A stretch of DNA of 64,000 nucleotides from Pyropia yezoensis. Taxonomy: Eukaryota; Rhodophyta; Bangiophyceae; Bangiales; Bangiaceae. Position 1 is the first letter of the stretch. Each line of letters opens with the position of its first letter. The notes under the pieces are model-generated. The model saw only the letters and a list, made by a program, of their open reading frames with translations. It did no database searches and had not been told where the DNA came from. The position numbers and the translations under genes were made by a program. Positions 19,454 to 31,281 of this stretch are shown here, piece by piece. The stretch spans positions 14,003,777-14,067,776 of the forward strand of contig CM020619.1 of NCBI GenBank assembly GCA_009829735.1. Direction: 5' to 3'.

Positions 19454-22368
19454 TCAGGTCGTGGCCTGCACCGCCACCGAAGATGGCGCCTGCGGCTGCG
19501 GTGGTGGCGGCCACGCCCGGTCGGCGCCACCCCGCGAGGCGCCGTCGCCATTGTCTGCACGCCTCCGCCCACGGTACGGGCGGCCGTCGTGCCGGCGGCC
19601 TGCCGCCGGCCCCCCCGAGGGTGCGTTGGCGGCGACAGAGGTTGCTGCCAGGGGTAAAGGCTGCGACGGAGCGCGCGGCGACGGCGGCGGCGGCGGCGGA
19701 GACGGCGACGACGTGGGCGGCAGCGCTGGCACCGGTGGCAGCGGCGGGAGGAGTGGCGCCGCAACTTCCGCCGCGGGCCCCCCTGCAAAGGCGGAGGCCC
19801 ACTCCTCACCCGCCCCCCCCCCGCCACGAGCGGCCGTGTCAGACGTGGCGGCGGCGGCGGACCACGCGCCGCCCGTCGAGTGGCTGCTGTTTGCTTCGCT
19901 GCTGCCGCGGCGGCGGTCCCAGCCAGCCGCCCATGGCCGCTCGGTCGCCCACCCGCCGCCGCCGCCGCCGCCGCCGCTGCCTCCACCGCCACCGTCACTA
20001 GCGTCGACGCCCCAGCCGTATCCGTCGGCGGCGGGCAGCTCCGCCTCCATGGCAGAGGTGGCGTCCTCGCCAACGGCCGCACCGGCGGCGGCGAGCAGCG
20101 ACGCGACCACCCCCCCTGCGGCCACCCGTGATGCGACCACACTCGCGGGGACCGACGCCCGGTCCCGCGCGGCGCGGATGTGGTCGTGCACCGCCGCGGC
20201 GTCGCGGGGGGGCCACCCCCCGGCGGCGGCGGCGGCGACGGTGGCGGTGACCGCGGCGTCTGTTGGCAACGGTGGTGGGGGCGGTGGCGGAGCCGCGTGG
20301 GGAAGGAAGCGGGGCGAGGTGGGGGTGGAAGCCGCCGGGGAGGGGGCGGCGGCGTCTGCGCCAGAGTCGAGGGGCGCCCGAGGCAACGACGCGCGAGCGT
20401 GCAACGGAGACTCAGAGGTGGCGGTGGGGCTGGTCGGAGAGGCAGCAGAGGCGGCAGTGTCAGTGGCGGCATCGGCAGCAGCGGCGGCGGCCATGGAAGC
20501 AGAGAGGCGTTGGCGGCGCGCCATGGCCGCCAGCGGCAGTGCCTCGAGGTTCCACCACCCAGAACGTGACGACACACCACCGGGGGCGACCCACAGGCCA
20601 TCAGCGGGGCGGTCTGGCAGGCTGACGCCGCCCCTATCGCCGCCGCTGTCGCCGCCACCGCCACCGCCACCGCCACCGCCACCGCCGCCAATGCTGGTTG
20701 TGGTGGTCCTGGCCAGCAGGGTGCTCAAGGTGGCGGTGTCCACCGCCAGGTCCCCCCTCCCGCCCCCCCCTCCGCCACTGTCACCAGCGGCAACAGGCAG
20801 CGCGGTCGACGACGGGACGGCCGCAGAGACGGCGGGACCCGGCGCTGCCATAGCGGCGGCGGCGGCGGCGACGGTGGTGGCCGACAAGGCGTCCCACGCG
20901 TTCTCCATCACGTCGGGGGGGGGCGGGGGGGGTGGCTGCGCCCTCACCGGCAGCACCTCGGTCAGCCACCGCACCCGCGGGGTTCCCTCCCCGTCCGAGT
21001 GCGTCGCGCCGGTGGGGGCAATCGCGCCGGTGCCGGCGGCCGCCGCGGCTGCCAGCCCATCGGTCGTGACCGAGCGAGGCATGCTGAAGAGGACCGGCAA
21101 CCCCCCCCCGACGGGCACCCCCGCTGCGGGCACCATCGCCGCCGTCGACGCCGACCGGTGGATGCCACCGGACAGGGGCACCAGCAAGCCATCCCCGCCG
21201 CCGCCGCCGCCACCTCCACCACCGCCGCCACCAACCGCCAGGCCCTCCCCGCCCGTCGTTGCCACCGGCGCCGACACGGACGACGGCCGCCCGCGGCCGC
21301 CGCCGCCGGGGGTAGAGCGGCGGGCCAGCATCGTGGCGCCCCCCCCCCCCTCGCCAACGCTGCTCCGGTCGCGCCTCCCCCCCCTTGCAAGTCGGGGGGA
21401 CCCCAGCGGCGCGCCCTCCACCTGCACCGCCCGGACGGTCAGGGAGAGGGTCGCGTTGAGGAGGGACTCGTGGAGGAGCTCCACCCGGGAGATGGTGCCC
21501 GCCGCGGCAAAGGCGGCCAGGTCCACCTCGACCACCCCAATGCGCTGGTGTGGCGCCTTGGCGGGCACCGCCACCCCCATCGCGGGGGGGGCGGCCGCGT
21601 CCATGTGCGCCACGCCGCCGCCGCCCGCGGCGCCTGCCCCCGTTGGGGGGAGTCCGGGAAAGGGGGCCCCGTCGACGGCAGCGGTGGCGGCGGCGGCGGC
21701 GGTGGCGCCGACGGCGGCAGGGTCTGCGGCCGCGGCAGCCACGGCAGCGGCCGCTCCAGCGGCACCACTTGCACCCAAGAGCGGCAAGGGCGCGGCGTCC
21801 CCCGCCCCCGCACTCCCTCTCACCCCCCCCCCGCCACCCCTCCCGCCACGACCGCCGGCTCCCCCCCCCTGACGGCAGCCGCCGCCGCGGCCGACCGGGC
21901 CGCCTTGGTCCCCTTCCCCCCCGCCTGCACCACCCCCCCCCGCAGGGCCCGGACGCTCAGCCGGAGCACCGCCGGCCGCAACACGGGGGGCTCCCCCCCC
22001 GCGCCACCCCCCCCAGCCCCCTCCCCTTCCTCCTCCCCGGCGGCGGCAGCCCCTGCGGTCGACCCTGCCGCCGCCGCTGCCGCCGCCGCCGCCGCGGCCG
22101 CCGCGGCCGACGGCGGTGCCGCCGGCAGCAGGCGGGCGGTGAGATCAAATGGGGCGTTCCACACCGCCGCGTTGGCGCCCACCGCCACCGCCCGGGTGAC
22201 GCCGGACACGGGGGACGTGCCCGCCGCGGGGGACAGCAGCTTCCACTTGACAAACAGCAGGTCGTGCGGGAGGGGCACGTGGTCCAGCCGCCGCACCACC
22301 AGCCGGATGGCAAACGTGCGGGGGGCGGGGCGGGAGGCGCCCAGGCCGAGGCGCCGCCGGCCCGCCAT
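19454..22368 (-). CDS. NT-C2 domain protein, reading frame split at a C run
   Basis: The start ATG at 22368 opens MAGRRRLGLGASRPAPRT. A segment then fits the N-terminal C2 domain of EEIG1/EHBP1-like proteins (LVVRRLDHVPLPHDLLFVKW; VTRAVAVGANAAVWNAPFDL). A Glu/Gly/Ala-rich insert follows and the frame ends at 21820. A second frame opens at 21823 and continues the same domain (IGVVEVDLAAFAAAGTISR, then NATLSLTVRAVQVEG). A long Ala/Gly/Pro/Ser-rich tail runs to the stop at 19454. The switch coincides with C runs at 21824-21836, so the two frames are very probably one gene separated by a run-length error or a small unrecognised intron. In plants and animals NT-C2 proteins bind membranes and link them to actin or organelle movement; that role is family knowledge, not seen here. 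Confidence 0.6.
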
Positions 22369-24201
22369 GGTAGGGGGGGGGGGGCGAGCGAGGGGGCGAG
22401 GGGCGAGGGGACACCAAAGGACAAAGATAGGGGGAAGAGGGGGGGGGAGGAGAGGAGATGTTGGTGCCGAGCTACAGTGGGTGGGGGGGGAGAAGTGGGT
22501 GGGGGAGAACGATCTGCTGGAGTAAAATCGAAGAGGGTAACGTGCTTGCTGTGGCACCAGGCACCCAGTGGGAATAGGGGAGCGGGGGGGGGCGGGAGGG
22601 GGGCAAACCCCGTCAGGTGGGAACGCAGCAGCCGCCGCCCCCCGTGCGACCGGCACGGAAGTGGGGGAGGCGGGGGTAAGTGGACGGGTGCCCGCTGGCG
22701 TGGACGGGTGCCCGCTGGCGGGGGCTATAGGATGGGGGAAGGGGGGGGTACGCCGGCGTAAACGGGCGCCGGCCGCCGACTGCGTGTATACATGTACGCG
22801 GGCGCCTCGTTGACGGTGGTGGCACGGAGCGGGTCGACGGGGCGGATTTACAGCATCGTGCGCGCATCCCCCCTGGTCACCCTCTCTCGATGTGCACCGC
22901 ACGGCCGTAGGAACGCCAGGCAGGCAGGCATGGACACTGGTGGCACCGCGGAGGAGTACAGTACGGTACAGCGTGGCCACAACGCTTGTGTGGCCAGCAG
23001 CACAGCCTCGTGAAGCGCCAACGAATTGTATTGGGAGGGGGGGGGGGCGGGGGTGACGGGTGCAGCCAATAGCAGCGTGGGAGGTTTTGGTGACTCGGGT
23101 TGCATCCGCGCTGACGTTCACGGTTGACGGCGAGGGGTGTGGTCGCAATGATTCTCGTTGTTGGAGTTGTCGGCGCACGTCCACGGCGGCCCTTCCCTCG
23201 TCACGGCTGCGATCAGGATGGGCCGCAGCGGGGTGCAGCAGCGCCTGTGGGGGAGCGGTGGAACCGACCAGAATCATGATGTCGAAGTGAGTATTTCCGC
23301 AGCTGATGCCTGCTGTACGAGCCGTTGATGGAGCGCCGGTACCGGGACACAGCCACACGCCGGCAGCCGTGGCAAAGGCAGCGCAGCCCCACAGGAGCGA
23401 CCCGATACTCACGCTGAGCGGGCAATTTGGAGCTCGGCTGCCTTCCGCCCACCCCTCCCGCATGTGCTTCAGTCTGCCTTCCGTGCCGGCAGCGCATGCT
23501 GCTGCGTAGGCCGGCAGCCACCCCATTCCTACACGTGCAGAGAGTGATTCTGTCGTGTCCATGCCAATGCCCATGCTCAACGCCGTGTCCTTGGCTGTAC
23601 CCATGGCCACCCCGCATGGCCTTCATGGTTGTGTGACCCGCTCGGCGCCGATCCTCAACTGGTGCTTGCAAGCGCCCCTCCGACAACAACTACACTAACT
23701 GCGCCCCCCCGTGCAGGTCCTGCCGGTCCGTGGGCGCTTGCGCCGGCAGAAAGCAGCACGGCTGCCTCGTTTCTGGCCAAGCCCAGACCGTGTCCCGCCC
23801 AGGGGGTGGCTACTGCGCTTCCGACGCCCCAGGTCCGCTGTGTATGTACGCTTTTCACACGCGGGAGGGCTGCGCCTATTGCACTCCCGAGGGGGATTTC
23901 AATACGTACCCACGCCTGGAAAGTCCATCAAAGGAAAAATAACAATTTTCGAAATTCGTAAACCCATCTGGATCATATTCCAATGTCCCCCAACCCCGAG
24001 CGCGCGCGGGCGCGGCGGCACCTACAGGCTCCGCTCGTGGTGGTGGCCGTCCTCATCCGAAGGGCGTAGGGCTCTTGCCTCCCGCACCCTCCCCCCCCCC
24101 CCCCCCCGCCTGCCTCTCCCCCGTCCCCCTACCCCCCCCCTTCCCTCCCCCCGCTCCCCCCTCCACGTCTAACCCCCTCCCTCCCCCTCGTGGTGACCAC
24201 A
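22369..24201. other. Intergenic region
   Basis: No recognisable gene. It has G-rich sequence up to about 22600 (minus-strand pyrimidine leader of the NT-C2 gene), a direct repeat of GTGGACGGGTGCCCGCTGGCG near 22680-22720 (period 21), an AT-rich patch near 23935-23975, and a C-rich leader before the next gene (C run at 24090-24106). Confidence 0.4.
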
Positions 24202-27108
24202 ATGGCCACCAGGCGTCCCGTCCCCCCCACCCCCCCCGGCATCACCGCCCACCCCGCCGCCGACGCGTTGCGCCTGTACATCCCCCCCCCCCCCCGCGGG
24301 GCGCCGCCGCCGCCGCCGCGCCACCCCCCCCAAATGCCAATGGGGCACCGCCCCCCTCCCTCCCCGCCGCCGTCGCGCGCCTCCGCGCCACCACCGCCGC
24401 GGCGTCGGGGGTGGTGGCGGCGTCGGCGGCAGCCGCCGCCGCGCCGGGTGGCGGCGGCGACGCCACCACCCGCTCCCTCGCCGCCGCCCTCCGCGCGGCA
24501 CGGGATGGCAGCCGCGTCGCGGCGGAGCTGCGGGCCGCCCTCGACGGCTGGGCACCCCCTCCACCGCCGCCAGCCGCCGGCGCTGCCGCCGCCGCCGCCG
24601 CCGCGTCGGAAGGGGACGCTGCGCGGGGGGGGGGGCGCCTGGACGCGTTGCTGGGGGGGGGGGACGCGTGGGCGCCCGCCCTTGCCGCCGCCGTTGCTGA
24701 CCGTGACGCCGCCACGGCGGCGGCGGCGGCGCTCGCCGCGGCGGCTGGCCTGGTGGGCGCCCCCGCCGCGGCGGCCGCGGCGCTCCGCGGGGGTGGTACC
24801 GGCGGTGGCAGCGGCGGCGGCAGCGGCGGGGAGCCACGGCAACCGTTCGTGTCCTCATCTTCGGCGTCGGCGGCGACGTCGGCGGCGGCGGCAGCGGCGG
24901 CGGCGGCGGCCGCCGCCGCCGCAGCTGCAGCAGCTACTGCGGGCGGGGGGGGGGCGTGGCGGCGGCCAAGGGCCCCCGCACGATGGCGGCGGTGGTCCTG
25001 GCAACGGCGGTGGCGGCGGGGGGGGCGCCGCCCCTAGCGGGTGTCCCCCTCCTCGATGCCCCCCGGGCGGCGGTGGCGGCGGCCGCGTCGACGCTGCGGG
25101 GGTGGCTCGCGGCAGACGTGGAGGCGTACGTGTATGGCGGGGCGGGGGGGGTGGCTGCGACAGATGCTGCATCTGCCGCCGCCGCTGCCGCCGCCGCCGA
25201 CGCGGACACTGGGGATGACGTCCGCGACGCCGGCGGCGGCAGCGGCGGGGGCCACGGCGGCCTGGACCGACGGCCGCCGCCCATCGAAGGCGACGCGGAC
25301 CTTGCCGACGCTGCCGCCGCGCTCGACACCCTCGGGGGGAGGGGCCGGGGGGGGGGGGGGGGGCCGCGGACCTTGCCGCCGTCGCGGCGGCGCGGCTCGC
25401 GGGGCTGCTCCTCGCGGCGGCCGCTGGGGGAGGCGGCGGGGGGGTGGGGGGGGCAGGCGCCCCCGCGGTCGGTGCGCCCCCCCCGCTGTCGGAATGGACT
25501 CCTGATGGGCTCCCCGCCGCTGCCCCAGCCGATGGTGTCGGCGGCAGCAGCTGCGGCGGCGGCGGTGGCGGCATGGCCGTCGCCGCCCGCCGCGCGGCGC
25601 AGCTGCTGCCCCGGGCGGCGGCCCCCCCCCCCGTGGTCGCGGCGGTGGTGGGCGCGACGGGCGCGTGGACGGCGGCGGTGGCGGCCGTCCTCCGCCGCGT
25701 CGCCGTGCTGGTCGCACTGGTCGACGCGGCCTCCGAGGCGGCAGCGGCCGCGGCGGGCCCACCAGGGGAGGAGGAAGAGGCGGGTGGGGGCGGGGGGGGG
25801 GTGGCGGGGGGTGACCCGCCAGACCCATCTGCCGTCCGGGCGGCGGCGGTGGCCATCGAGGCAGCCGCCCAGGCGGTGGGCGCGGCGCTCCTGGGCGCCC
25901 TCGGCGGCGGCGGCGGCGGCGGTGGGGGGGGGGCAGCACAACGGCCCGCCACGGCGGCCGCCCGTGCGCGCCCCCTCCCCCCCCCTCCTTGCTCCCGCTG
26001 GGCGGCTACCGTTTTGCGGTCGCAGCCGCCGCGGCGGCGGGCCCGGCCGACGCCGCCGCCGCCCCCCCCACCGTCGCTGCTGCGTCAGCCGCCGCGGCAG
26101 CCGCGGCGGGCGGCGTCGACGCGCCAACGGCGGCGACCGTGGCCGCCGCCGCCGCCGCCATGCGCGCGGCGGGGGGCGCCGGCGGGGGCGCGCCGCCGCC
26201 GCCGCCCTCCCCGCCCCTTGCCGCGTACACGCTGCCGGCGCTGACGGCGGGCGCCGCGACCGCCGCGGCGGTGCTGGCGGGGGTGGTCCCCGCCGGTGGG
26301 GGTGGCGGCGGTGGGGGTGGCGGTGGGGGTGGCGGTGGTGGCGGTGGCGGTGGTGGTGGTGGTGGTGGCGGTGGGGGTGGTGGCGGTGGCGCGGGGAGGG
26401 CGGCGACGGGAGCGGGGGCGGTGGCGGCCGCTTCTGGGGCGGGTGGAACGCCGGGCAGAGGGGGCGGCCGCCCCCTCCGCCCGGCGGTCGAGGCGGCAGC
26501 GGCGGCGGCGGCAGCGGCAACCGCCGCGTCCACCGCTGCGGTGGTGGACGTGCTGCTGGGGCGGCCGGCGGCGCTGCTCGCGCCCCCCCCCCCGTTGGGT
26601 TCCGCGTCGGGGGGGGGGGGCTGCGGCCACGCCGCCCTTGGTCTGCCCCTTGGCGGCGGCGGTGGGGGCGGCGGCGGCGGCGGCGGCCGGCGGCGCCTCT
26701 CTGGCGGGGGCGGCAGCGTCGGCACGGCGACGCTCCCCCCCTCGTACGTCCTCCCACGGCTGCCCGTCGCAGCGCCGCTGGTAGCCGCCGCCGTCGATGC
26801 GGTGGCGGTGGCGGCGCGCACGCGGCGGCCCGACGTGGGCGTCCGCGTCGTAGCGGCAAACCTCCTGGGGGCCGTCGACGCGGCCGTCGCGCGGGCGGGG
26901 GTGGTGGCGGGCGCGTGGACGCCCCTGGCCGCCGATGCCGCGGCGGCCGCCGCAGCTGCCGGTGGTGGTGGTGGTGGTGGTGGTGGGGGCGGAGGGCGTG
27001 GGGGGAGGGGCGGGGGGGGGATGGTCGTGGGTGGAGCCCTCCGCTCGTCTACGGTAGCAGCTGCGGCGGCGGCGTCGGCGGCAGTGGCGGTGGCCGCCGC
27101 CGGCCGCA

Positions 27109-27153
<45 letters not shown>

Positions 27154-28306
27154 CGCCGCCCAGCACCCTTCGTCTGCCCGAGGCTGCCGCGCTGGTGCGG
27201 CTGCTCTCGAGCGTCGGGGACGTGTGGGCGACGCTGCGCGCCGCGTCGACCGCCGACGCGGCGGCTGCCGCCGCCGACGCTTGGGAGGCGGGTGCAGGCG
27301 GGGGGCGGGCGCCGCTCGGCGGGGGGGGTGGTGGGAGCGCGGGCGCCCTGCCGCCGCCGCCGCTGCCGCGACTGTCGACCGCCGTGGGGGTGCTCGTTGA
27401 GGTGCTCGCTGACGCGGACGCGGCCGACCGGCCGGCCGCGGCCGCCTCACCGCCGCCCACCGCCGCCCCCGCCACCGCCTCTGGCGGGGGGGGTGACGGG
27501 TTGGGCGGCGCAGACGGGCTCGGCAGCGGCAGCGGCGGCGGTGGCGGCGGCGATGGTGGCGGTGCCGACGGCCCCGCCCCGTCGGCGGTGCGCGCGCGGC
27601 GGCGGCGGCGGTCGGCGGCGGCCGCGGCGGCGGCCGCGTCGATTGGCCGCGCGCTGGCCGTGGCGGCGCGCGCGGGCGGCGGCGACGGCGGCGGCGGGGG
27701 TGGCGACCGGGGCGGCGGCGGCGGAGGGGCCGGGCCCAGCGGGGCTGGTGAGCTGGACGAGGGCGGCTGGGGGCGAGCGGGGGGCTTCCCCGCCCAGACG
27801 GGGATCCTTCGCCTGCTCCGCGCAGACGTGGGCGTCCGCGTCGGCGCGTCGGCCGCGGCGGCGGCGGCGCGGGAGGAGCGGGCGCGGGGTGGGGGGGGGG
27901 CGGCTGGCCCCCGGGGGGGGCGGGGCGCCCGCGGTGGTGGTGGCGGTGGCGGCAGCGGTGGGGCTGGTGGTGGCCGTCGTGGCGGCGCCGGCGCCGGCGC
28001 CGACGCTGACGCCGACGCCAACACCAACGCCAATGGCGTAGGCGGGGGAGGCGCCGACGGGGAGGGGGCGGACCGCGATGAGTATGGGGACCCGCTGTAC
28101 GACGCGGCGGCGGCCGCAGCGGCGTCGGCGGCGGCGGGTGTCGAGGGGGGGGTGCCCCCGCCTGGCGGGGGTGGCCCACCCAGCGGTGGCGGCAGCGGCA
28201 GCGGCAGCGGCAGCGGCAGCCACCACCCCGGCGGCGGGGCGGCCGCCAGCCGTGCCACCCCCACTGGCAGCAGCGGTGGCGGCAGCGACCGCGGTGGCAG
28301 CGGCAC

Positions 28307-28337
<31 letters not shown>

Positions 28338-28550
28338 GCGGCCGACGCGGCGGCCGACGCGGCGGCGGCGGTCGACGCGGCCTATGTGATCGCCCTGGAC
28401 CGGCTGGTGGCGTTTAACCTGGGCGTCCCCGCGCGGGCGGCGGTGATGGGCGACGGGGCGGTGGAGGAGGCGCTCGCGGCGGTGGGGGGGGGGGATGGCG
28501 GCGGGCGCTACGCCACCGCGCTGCGGCGGCGGCTGCGGAGTGCGGGGTAG
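24202..28550 (+). CDS. Very large Ala/Gly-rich protein, multiple frames, unrecognised
   Basis: A start ATG at 24202 (ACAATGGCCACC after a pyrimidine-rich leader) opens MATRRPVPPTPPGITAHPAA. Protein-like sequence then continues to a stop at 28550, but in changing frames. The changes fall at C or G runs near 24285-24297, 24945-24953, 25346-25361 and 25979-25986. Between Ala and Gly runs are short helical, leucine-bearing blocks (for example AAVDAVAVAARTRRPDVGVR; LPEAAALVRLLSSVGDVWAT; VIALDRLVAFNLGVPARAAV near the C-terminus) that resemble an alpha-helical repeat protein expanded by alanine and glycine insertions. If the whole span is one gene the protein exceeds 1400 residues. I cannot name it. 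The antisense strand also has long Pro/Arg-rich frames, which look like shadows. Confidence 0.5.
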
Positions 28551-29442
28551 AGAGCAAGAAAGAGGAGGGGGGGGAGGGCGGGATGGCTGTGGGGGGTGGG
28601 CCCGCCCATGGGAAGAGAAAGAAAAAAAAGAAAAAGTAAAGGTCGGCGCACGGAGGGGAGCCGCATCCAGTGGCGGCGTCGGCGGCGTGACGCGACCCCC
28701 TCCACACACAAGGCATGGATAACAGCAGCCGACAATATATAAAAAATAGTGCAGTCGGCCCCGGCGCGGGCGTCGTGCAGCCGCGGCGATGGCCACGGGA
28801 GGGATGGGGGGCGGGGGGGGGGCGAGCGCGCGGCCCGCGGGTGCCGGCCGCCGCGGCAGGGCCACAGCCGCGGCGGCCGCGACCGGGACGGCCGGCGGCC
28901 GCCGAGACGGCCACGGCGGCGCGGCCGCGACTGCGGCGGCGGCGGGCAGCGCGGCGGCCGCGGCGGACCCCGCTGGGGCGGCAGCGGCGCCCGCCAGGCG
29001 GCACCCCCGTTCGCCAGGGCGCCAGACTGCCGCCAGGCGCCACCCCGCCGCCAGGGGGGTCGCGGGCGACGACAGCCCGTCCGCGACCGCCGCGGCGCCG
29101 CAACAAAGGGGCGGGGAAGGCGAGGGGGGCCCCTCCGTGGCCGCACTTTGCCGCGCCCTCCCCCCGCCGCCAGCCGGTGGGCGCGCAGTACCACCGCCAG
29201 CCCCCGCTTGGCCGACATGTCAGCCGCCGGCGGCGGCACACGGCACATCGGCAGGGTCATACCCACCCGCACGGCCCCCATCGTCGCCCCCCTGTCGCCC
29301 TCCGCCTTTCATCGCGCACCGCCGCCCCCCCCCCCCACAACCTCCTCCTCCTCCCCCACATCTGCCCTCTCTCCACGTGCAGTCCTCTTCACCTTCCCGC
29401 CTCCCTTCCTCCTCCACTCCAAGAAAAGCCACGCGCAGGCGT
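28551..29442. other. Convergent region, possible small gene
   Basis: Lies between the stop of the large plus-strand gene and the stop of the MAT1-like gene. It contains an A/G-rich stretch (28615-28650), the TATA-like element, and open frames on both strands of Arg/Pro/Ala-rich composition. One minus-strand frame starts with an ATG at 29281 (MGAVRVGMTLPMCRV). None is recognised. Confidence 0.3.
28736..28746. promoter_or_regulatory. TATA-box-like element
   Basis: TATATAAAAAA stands out in very GC-rich sequence. On the plus strand it lies about 43 bp before an ATG in good context (GGCGATGGCCACG, 28789) that opens an Ala/Arg/Gly-rich frame overlapping the 3' end of the MAT1-like gene on the other strand. 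No family is recognisable in that frame, so it is not listed as a gene. The element could equally be AT-rich 3' sequence of the large gene ending at 28550. Confidence 0.3.
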
Positions 29443-30321
29443 TCACCCACCCGAGAGGGTGTCGGTAAGCTCTTGCCACGCCCGCTGCCGCACCACCCGC
29501 TTGTCCCACCCGCCCGCCCGCGCGCGGGCGTGGACGTCTGCCTTTCCGCTCCCCGCCTTGGACGCGCCGCCGCCCGCCGCCCCCGCGCGGGCCGACGGGG
29601 TGGCGGCGGCTCCCCCCCTGGCGGCGGGGGTCACCCCCCCGCCCCCCCCCATCAACCCGCCCGCCATCCCCGGCGTCACCCCCCCCCCCATCAGCATCCC
29701 CGGCGTCATGCCAGGCGTGCCACCCCACGCGGCGGCACCCCCCCCGCCCGCCCCCACGCCCGGCGTGAGGAACCGGTTGACCTTGACCGCCCCCGTCGCC
29801 GCCGCCTTGGCCGCCCGCTCCCGCTCGGCGCGGCGGCGCTCCCCCTTTTCGCGCTTGGCCGCCGCCGCCCGCCGCCGCCGCGCGGCCGGCCCGTCCACCT
29901 CCTCCATCGCCTCGAGGGCCTCCCGCGCCGCGCGGTCGCGCGCCGCCTTGGCCGCCGCGTCCGCCGCCGCGTCGGCGGCGTGCGCCGCCGCCAGCCGCGC
30001 GACGCGCGACCGCTCGGCGGTGGCCAGCGCCTCAGCGGCGGCGCGGTCCGCGTCGGCGCGGCGGGCGGCGGCGGCGCCAATCGACGCCTCGTTGGCCGCC
30101 CGGTGCGCGGCGAGGCGCGCATTGGTGGCGGGCACGTCGGTGCCGGCAACGAGGTTGGCCACAATCTCCTCAATCGTCTCAAGGTAGTCGTCGTGGGCCG
30201 CAGAGGTGGCGAAGTCGTCTGCGGTGGCGTTGAAGATCTTGAGCACCCGCCGGCGGACGTCGCGCTCGCGCTGCACCGCCCCCGAGTCGTCCTCCCATGG
30301 TTGGAGGGCAGAGGTGGGCAT
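29443..30321 (-). CDS. MAT1-like CAK/TFIIH assembly factor lacking the RING finger, 292 aa
   Basis: From the ATG at 30321, residues 1-90 match the central part of MAT1. SALQPWEDDSGAVQRERDVR corresponds to the segment just after the RING finger in animal and yeast MAT1/Tfb3. The next parts, RRVLKIFNATADDF and HDDYLETIEEIVANLVAGTD, are the family's signature helices. An Ala/Arg/Glu-rich coiled-coil-like helix follows (about 70-200), then Gly/Met repeats (TPGMTPGM, 215-250) and a final helix ending LTDTLSGG where MAT1 contacts CDK7 and cyclin H. MAT1 normally begins with a C3HC4 RING that docks CAK to core TFIIH. No RING-coding sequence was found up to the divergent sulfotransferase gene. The sequence before the ATG is a pyrimidine-rich leader like those of other genes here, with no splice acceptor. 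Confidence 0.75.
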   Translation of the reverse strand: MPTSALQPWEDDSGAVQRERDVRRRVLKIFNATADDFATSAAHDDYLETIEEIVANLVAGTDVPATNARLAAHRAANEASIGAAAARRADADRAAAEALATAERSRVARLAAAHAADAAADAAAKAARDRAAREALEAMEEVDGPAARRRRAAAAKREKGERRRAERERAAKAAATGAVKVNRFLTPGVGAGGGGAAAWGGTPGMTPGMLMGGGVTPGMAGGLMGGGGGVTPAARGGAAATPSARAGAAGGGASKAGSGKADVHARARAGGWDKRVVRQRAWQELTDTLSGG

Positions 30322-31281
30322 GGCGGGCGGGCGAGCGGGTAGGGGAAAGGAGGCAAGGGGAAGGGAGATACGGCCCAAGGTAAAGTTCGACACGAGAAGG
30401 GGAAGGGGAAAATCCAGGAGGACGAGCGGGGGGGACAGAGAGGAGAGATAGGGGAACGAACGTGCAGAGGATGAACAGCGAGAAGACCAAGCGCAGACAC
30501 GGAAGCACCTTCGTGCGTCGACGAAGTCCTGGCGGGTGACCTGCTTCAATTCCCAAGACTTGTGCAAGAATGACTAGTATTTACTCGTCAAAATGCGACA
30601 GAAACATCCATCCAAAACTAAAAGTTTGATTGAACCACTATCCCTTAATTATAGCTCTAGAACGCACCTGAAACAGGGCTCCAAGACGGCCAAGTGTCGA
30701 GAAATCAAGACTGCGGCGGGACCGTGGCATGCGGTGGGGCGCCTCGGGCAAGCTTTCCACACGCTACGCGAGCGAATATCCCTCCCTGTATACGCGATCA
30801 TCTGACTGTGCGCGTGTCGTGGGGCCAACGTGATGAAGATGGCCTCGCGCGCGCAGCGCCATGCGATAACCAACACAGCCACCTGCAGGTGGCACCGCGT
30901 GCGCTGGCCGAGAGCTCGGCCAAACACGGCTGACACACCAGCTAGCCAGTGTTTGGTGGGCCACCACACAACAGCGGTGGACAGAACATAGTGGACAGCC
31001 TGGGAGGTGGGGAGCAGATCCTTCACTGCCCGTTGTGCTCCGGGGGCCAGCTACCTTTGCGCCTTTCCGCGCCCACGCACACTTCTTGAGCTGCGACCGG
31101 CCGCCGAGGCCATACGCCGGCGGACGACGCCCATCGGCTGCGCCGTTCTCTTTCCCGCTGTCCCGGCTGGCTCGCGGCGCGCCCAAACGTCGATCGTCCA
31201 GCCGATCACTGTCGGCGACCAAGGTGATCTGCCTGCCCCCTCCTGACGCCCTCCCCCCACCCCCCCCTCCCTTCCATCGTC
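30322..31281. other. Divergent promoter region between MAT1-like and sulfotransferase genes
   Basis: 960 bp between two start codons. AT-richer in the middle (30565-30665), pyrimidine-rich toward each start codon on its own coding strand. No gene, and no RING-coding exon, could be found in it. Confidence 0.45.

Noticed and set aside
19425-21872. 815-codon plus-strand frame opposite the NT-C2 gene
   Set aside because: Low-complexity Ala/Pro/Ser sequence without any recognisable segment, while the minus strand carries an identifiable domain.
26006-28306. 766-codon Pro/Ala-rich minus-strand frame
   Set aside because: Composed of proline runs facing glycine runs; the plus strand has the more protein-like helical blocks.
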